From: Erythroxylum novogranatense
Lineage: Eukaryota > Streptophyta > Magnoliopsida > Malpighiales > Erythroxylaceae
DNA: 64,000 nucleotides
Reading direction: 5' to 3'
Assembly (NCBI GenBank): GCA_029891385.1
Contig: CM057230.1
Location: forward strand, 31,885,402 to 31,949,401
Shown: positions 59,317 to 64,000 of the stretch, in pieces
Layout of the letters: each line of letters starts with the position of its first letter
Position numbering within the stretch: the stretch's first letter is position 1
Position numbers and translations under genes: made by a program
Notes under the pieces: generated by a model
What the model saw: only the letters and a program-made list of their open reading frames with translations
What the model was told of the DNA's origin: nothing
Database searches by the model: none

Positions 59317-61299
59317 ATGCTAAGCTCAAAATTAGTGCCTTGTGTACGTACCATAACAAATTTAACACCCAGGCTAGTGCCTTTATCATCGTCAGCTTCC
59401 TCTCTTTTGTTGGATTCTTACTGTGAAACCAATATTCAAGATTTGGTTTATTCAAAGAATAGAGAACTAGACATCTTAATAAAATGTGGACGCATAAATA
59501 CGGCTTACGAGCTGTTCGACAAAATGCCTCTTCGTGATGTTGTATCTTTTAACTTGTTGATTTCTGGTTATAGGAAGCAGGGAGCTTCTGAAAAGGGTCT
59601 TTTCGTTTATTGGGAATTGGTTTCGCAAGGTTTCAGAGAAAACCCGTCAACGTTTTCTTCTGTTTTGGGTATTTGTAGTGACGCTGGTCTTTTGGTAGAA
59701 GGGATTCAAGCGCAATGCAGGGTTTTGAAACTGGGGTTGAGTTCTAATTTATTTATTGGGAGTGCGCTCGTAGGATTTTACATGCGACTCGGACAGTATG
59801 ATTTGGCTATATGTCTGTTTGATGAATTGCCTCGGAGAAATCTAGGGGTGTGGAATCTTGTTTTAAGTGGGCATTCTAGATTAGGTGAGTTTGATGAGTT
59901 GTCAGGATTCTATCGACAAATGAAATTGGACGGAGTGGAGGCAAATGGGTTAACTTTTAGCTATTTGATGCGCGGATGTTGTAATGAGAAGTTTTTAAGT
60001 GAAGGGAAGCAGCTACACTGTCATGTGATTAAGGTTGGATTAGTAGAATCGAATGTTTTTGTTGCTAATGTTTTGGTGGACTTTTACTCTGCTTGTTCGT
60101 GCTTAAGCGATGCACGGAAATCATTTGAAGCCATTCAAATGGGAGATGTAATATCATGGAATTGATCGTGTCAATATATGCAGACAACGACTTATTAGTC
60201 GAGTCTCTGGAATTATTTCAGTTGATGCAGATATTTGGAAAAGGGCCATCCATCCGTTCTTTTGTAGGGTCTTGAATTTGTCAAGTAGGCTCGGGATGTT
60301 CTACTTGGACGTCAAATTCATTGTTGTGTTCTGAAAGTAGGTTTTGACTGTAGAAGTGTTCACGTACAGTCAGCACTAGTTGACATGTATGGTAAGTGCA
60401 AGGATATTGAGAGTTCAGTATCTGTGTACAAAAGTATTCCGGAGAGAAATTTGGAATGTTGTAATTCTCTAATGACCTCTTTGCTGCATGCTGGCATTGT
60501 GGAGGATGTGGTTGAGATGTTTGGCTTGATGGTTGATGAAGGTATTGGGCTTGACGAGGTTACACTTTCCACGACATTGGAAGCGTTATCAGAGTCAAGT
60601 TTAGCAAGCTTGGCCAGCTGCAGCCTGGTGCACTCTTGTGCAATAAAATCAGGCTTCGAAACTGACATCGCAGTGTCATGTTCTTTGATTGATTCTTATT
60701 TGAGGTCTGGTGATGTGAAGCTTTCACAACAGGTTTTTGATCAAATTCCTTCACCGAATGTAATCTGTTTCACATCAATGATCAAAGGATTTGCTCGAAA
60801 TGGAATGGGAAATGAATGTCTTAAGATGTTTGATACAATGATCCAGAATGGACTGAGTCCTGACAGAGTGACGTTCATGTGTGTTCTGACTGGATGCAGC
60901 CATTCGGGATTGGTTGAAGAAGGAAGATTGATTTTTAATTCAATGGAAGCCACGTTTGGGATTTCCCCAGACAGAGAGCACTTTTCCTGTATGGTGGATC
61001 TCTTAGGTCGTGCAGGTTTGCTGAACGAAGCTGAAGAGTTATTGCAGAAGGCGCTGAGAGGGGGTGATTGTGTGATGTGGGGCTCATTGCTGCGAAGCTG
61101 TAGAATCCACAGAAATGAAATCATAGGAAGAAGAGCTGCTGAAGCATTATTGGAGATTAATCCAAAACATTCTGCTGTGTATTTACAAATATCAAACTTT
61201 TTTGCTGAAATTGGGCAGTTTGAAGCCTCAATGCAGATTAGGGAGGTTGCCATGGCAAAGAAGATAACAGCAGAGATTGGTTGCAGTTTGTTGAGGTGA
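59317..61299 (+). pseudogene. PPR protein gene, unit B, interrupted by three 1-base deletions
   Basis: Copy of the 661-aa PPR gene. Open for 282 codons (59317-60165), ending in TGA where unit A reads GAATTCGATC and unit B GAATTGATC. Two more single-base losses follow: GGGG to GGG at about 60267-60269 and CGGGGATG to CGGGATG at about 60293-60295. The three losses sum to three bases, so the original frame resumes and stays open to 61299 (304 codons from the ATG at 60385). CGA to AGA near 60350 is synonymous. As written it encodes only a truncated protein with no E domain. The clustering and the net of three suggest sequencing error as an alternative to true decay. Confidence 0.85.
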
Positions 61300-63006
61300 A
61301 GCACTGACAATGAGATACGAATTATGTTGAAAGTTGAGTTCCAATTACCCGCAAGAGTGAAACCTGTAATGGCCAACAAAATTTTCAATTTGATCGGATG
61401 AAGATTTTGAAATTCTTGCGAGGTCTTCAATAGCCAGAGATTTCTTTTGCTGGAAGAATTCAGTGTGTGTGACAGACAACTGGGGCCTTAATTTTGTTGC
61501 TCCGTTGGGTTGAACAATGCAATTTGTATCATTCTTTGCAGGATTTTGCATTGCAGCTGCTGTTAAATACTGTGTATATTAGAGGGTGAGTCTTCAAATA
61601 ATTCGTAAGATTATTCTTTTATGATCTGAAGGTGAAGAGTTTGAGTCAAGAAAATAGTCTTTTTTTTAACATGCAAAAGAAAAGTTACGTATAATTAATG
61701 ACCTTCTTCCGACCTTTGTAAAGTGAGGAGTTTTGTGCACTGAAGTTTGCCTCCTTTTTGCCATTTTCAACTGTATGGTAATTTCTTTCGTTTCACTTGG
61801 ACTGATGACAGTAGGCAGATGCAGAATTCATGAACTCTTATGGTGGGGAACTTCTTTCAATTGGTCCAAGAGTAAAGCAAAGAACTTGAGGTGAAGAATC
61901 CCTTTTCACTTTAAGCCTGGGCATGTATAAAATGGTGTTTATTCTTTTTTCTGTCCTGATAAGCCAAGCTGAATAATCAACAAAACTCTTCATTTCCATC
62001 TTTAATCTGCAGATACAAATAATGAACTCTTGTTTGCAGGAGTTTCACGAGGTTGAAAAGTTCTGCTAGAGAGACAAAACAGACAAATCATGAGCAGTTT
62101 GTTCACCATTTCCTTTCTTAGTATGTTGGAAATGGCCAATGCAGTTGTAGGAAATATTGCGCACTATGATATCAACATGTTTGAGGAGCTTGAGAGATTC
62201 GACATAGAAGATGAAAGGCAGTTGGAAGTTCGAAAATTGCAGTGTTGAAAAAGTGAACGTAGCACCAAAGCTCTCTGTATTCTGACATATTCTGGTTCAT
62301 ATTTGATCTCTAAAGCTGATTCGGAGTCTTCGGTATCAAAACAGTTAAATGATTGAGCTTCATAGAGCGATAACTCTGGGACCATGCAATACTTGTTTTG
62401 TGAGTTGATTCACTGATGCATATTTTTCTTTGCAGGCACTGACTCTTGATTCAAGTTAGCTGTAAAGGGGAACGACTTCCCATCCAAAACAGTCACAATG
62501 CACTGTATGATTTCCAAGTGCGATTCAGTGGGAATAACTCAAATGCTAGTTTCGGCTTTGGAGGATTGTCTAATACTGATGTAATCCATGTCACTTAATC
62601 AACTAATGCTGCTCTACATGACTACAAAATAGGAAGGGACTCTCTGTGTCAGTTCTCTTCCTGGTTCTCTAGCCCAAATGATAGGAACTACAATGGAACA
62701 TAGCCAGTAAACTACATTCTTAAGCATTTCTTCTTCCAATTCACTTAAAATTAGACCTAGGATGGGGGAAATGTTAAAGAGAAACATGAGAACGCTAATT
62801 CTAGAAACTAATAGTAAACCACAAGCATCCCAGGTTAACCTTGTTTCATGATAATTCCACGATTTTATAATAATCTGCTAACGGACCAACGGATTCCTAG
62901 GATGATACTTGGGAATTCAGGTGATGATTGCACCTCCATTGTTTAAGTACCTAGAGTATTAAGACGAGAGAATATTCTGCAGACCATGCCATGGAATCGG
63001 GTATAC
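61300..63006. other. Downstream region of PPR copy, unit B
   Basis: Copy of 37822-39526, with the same acceptor-like sites and no recognised gene. Confidence 0.5.
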
Positions 63007-64000
63007 CAATATTTTAAAAATCAAATCGGTTAAAGGAAATGTTTAAGATTTAGAGGTTTAACTGATAGTGAATCATTATAAAATTGGTATATAATAAATA
63101 AAAAGTAAAACTTATAAGAAAAAGTAAAAATAAAATATTTTTTTGAAATAAAAATACATCAATGTCTATTATTATATAATGAATTAATAACAAATAAATA
63201 TGAGTATAATATAAATATTAAAATAATAATAAAAAAAATTAAAATTGTATTTCTGAAGGAGGTTGCTTCTCATCATCGTCAAAAATTTCAAAATCTCCAA
63301 TGCTATTTAAAGATTTGTAAACTATGCTTTCATTTAAAGTAATTGTATCAATTTCTTCAACTGCATTAAAATAAATTATAAATTAGTAATGTATGAAATT
63401 ATTCTCAATTGTAAATTTGCAATATAACATAATTTTAACTTAAATATGATCAAAATAAGATATGAACTAAACATCAGTAGATGTTCTTAATTTATTCATT
63501 GTGACAAATACATTTTATTCATAAAGCGTCTTTTTAAGTTCATTATAATCAAGATCAGGCGATGGTTCTTCTTCTTCGATTCAAAAATCAGTATGTTCAA
63601 TACAATCAATATCAACTGGATCATATGTTCTCTTCTTACTAAACAATCTGAATATATAATAAAAAATTATAAAATCAATAATAAAAATAAAATTATTGAA
63701 ATAAAAACAAACTATAAAATAGTAAAATATCTATTCTTCATTCTTAGATTATAAGTAACGTAAACAAGGTCATTAAGTCTTTGATGCTCTAAACGATTTC
63801 GTTTCTTTGTATGAATATGTTCAAAACCACTCCAATTATGTTCACAACCTGATGCAGAAATCGTTTGATTGAGTAACCTAATAGTGAGTTTTCTCAATAT
63901 TGGACCGCTGTCACCGAATAATCTCCATTACTCATTTGTATTTTAAATTAATAGTTATGATAATAATATATATTATTAATAAGTAAATAATGAATTAAAA
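63007..64000 (-). mobile_element. hAT transposon, unit B, cut by the window end
   Basis: Left terminus CAATATTTTAAAAATCAAA at 63007, then the transposase C-terminal exon-like piece (about 63260-63370) and the dimerisation domain (63897-63712). The remainder is outside the window. More small indels against unit A here than in the genes. Confidence 0.78.
63712..63897 (-). pseudogene. hAT transposase dimerisation domain (unit B)
   Basis: Minus strand LTIRLLNQTISASGCEHNWS, FEHIHTKKRNRLEHQRLNDL, one residue different from unit A (T for A at the third position). Part of a broken transposase. Confidence 0.82.

Larger units (their letters stand above)
43190..64000. repeat. Tandem segmental duplication, unit B (runs past the window end)
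   Basis: Same order and orientation as 19707 to about 40509. The last base of the window corresponds to about 40509 in unit A, so about 2.7 kb of the unit would lie beyond 64000. Differences from A are sparse substitutions (more in the LTR part than in the genes) and many 1-base indels, often in homopolymers. Confidence 0.93.

Overview
The window looks like nuclear DNA of a core eudicot. It is AT-rich, genes have GT-AG introns, and it carries typical plant transposable elements (Ty1/copia, Ty3/Tekay chromovirus, CACTA, hAT, and LTRs of about 4.6 kb). Only two host genes are recognisable: an SBP1/BOI-type RING ubiquitin ligase and a pentatricopeptide-repeat (PPR) protein. Each is present twice because the right two thirds of the window is a direct tandem duplication. 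The species cannot be named from sequence alone.

Left third (1-17,220): nested retrotransposons, all read on the minus strand. A Ty3/gypsy Tekay-type element (1-5,545; its left LTR end is outside the window) sits inside the RNase H region of a Ty1/copia element (copia-1, 5,546 to about 16,450). Copia-1 is also split inside its integrase by a 4.7-kb solo-LTR-like insertion (7,677-12,402) with 5-bp target duplications. Its gag, protease, integrase, RT and RNase H are all recognisable but broken by stops and frameshifts.

Middle (16,815-24,458): a second copia element (copia-2), truncated in RT, is interrupted in RNase H by another giant solo LTR of the same family (17,221-21,847, target duplication ATATC). 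The truncated RT abuts the 3' end of a CACTA transposon with a transposase C-terminal exon, about 144-bp subterminal repeats and an intact terminal motif.

Tandem duplication: unit A (19,707-43,189, 23,483 bp) is followed directly by unit B (43,190 to beyond 64,000). Each contains the 3' part of the giant LTR, the copia-2 RT fragment, the CACTA end, about 5 kb of AT-rich intergenic DNA, the SBP1-like gene (three coding exons, 337 aa, identical protein in both), the PPR gene (661 aa in A; broken by three 1-base deletions in B) and a degenerate hAT element. The copies differ mainly by single-base, often homopolymer, indels. This leaves open a recent duplication, two haplotypes laid end to end by an assembler, or poorly polished sequence.

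The SBP1-like protein is expected to act as an E3 ubiquitin ligase, and the PPR protein in organellar RNA processing. Nothing in the sequence links the two functionally. I found no CRISPR array, RNA gene, operon-like system or clearly new gene system. The most unusual features are the duplication itself, the giant LTR with an internal primer-binding site, and the palindrome-rich inserts that follow a shared LTR block.
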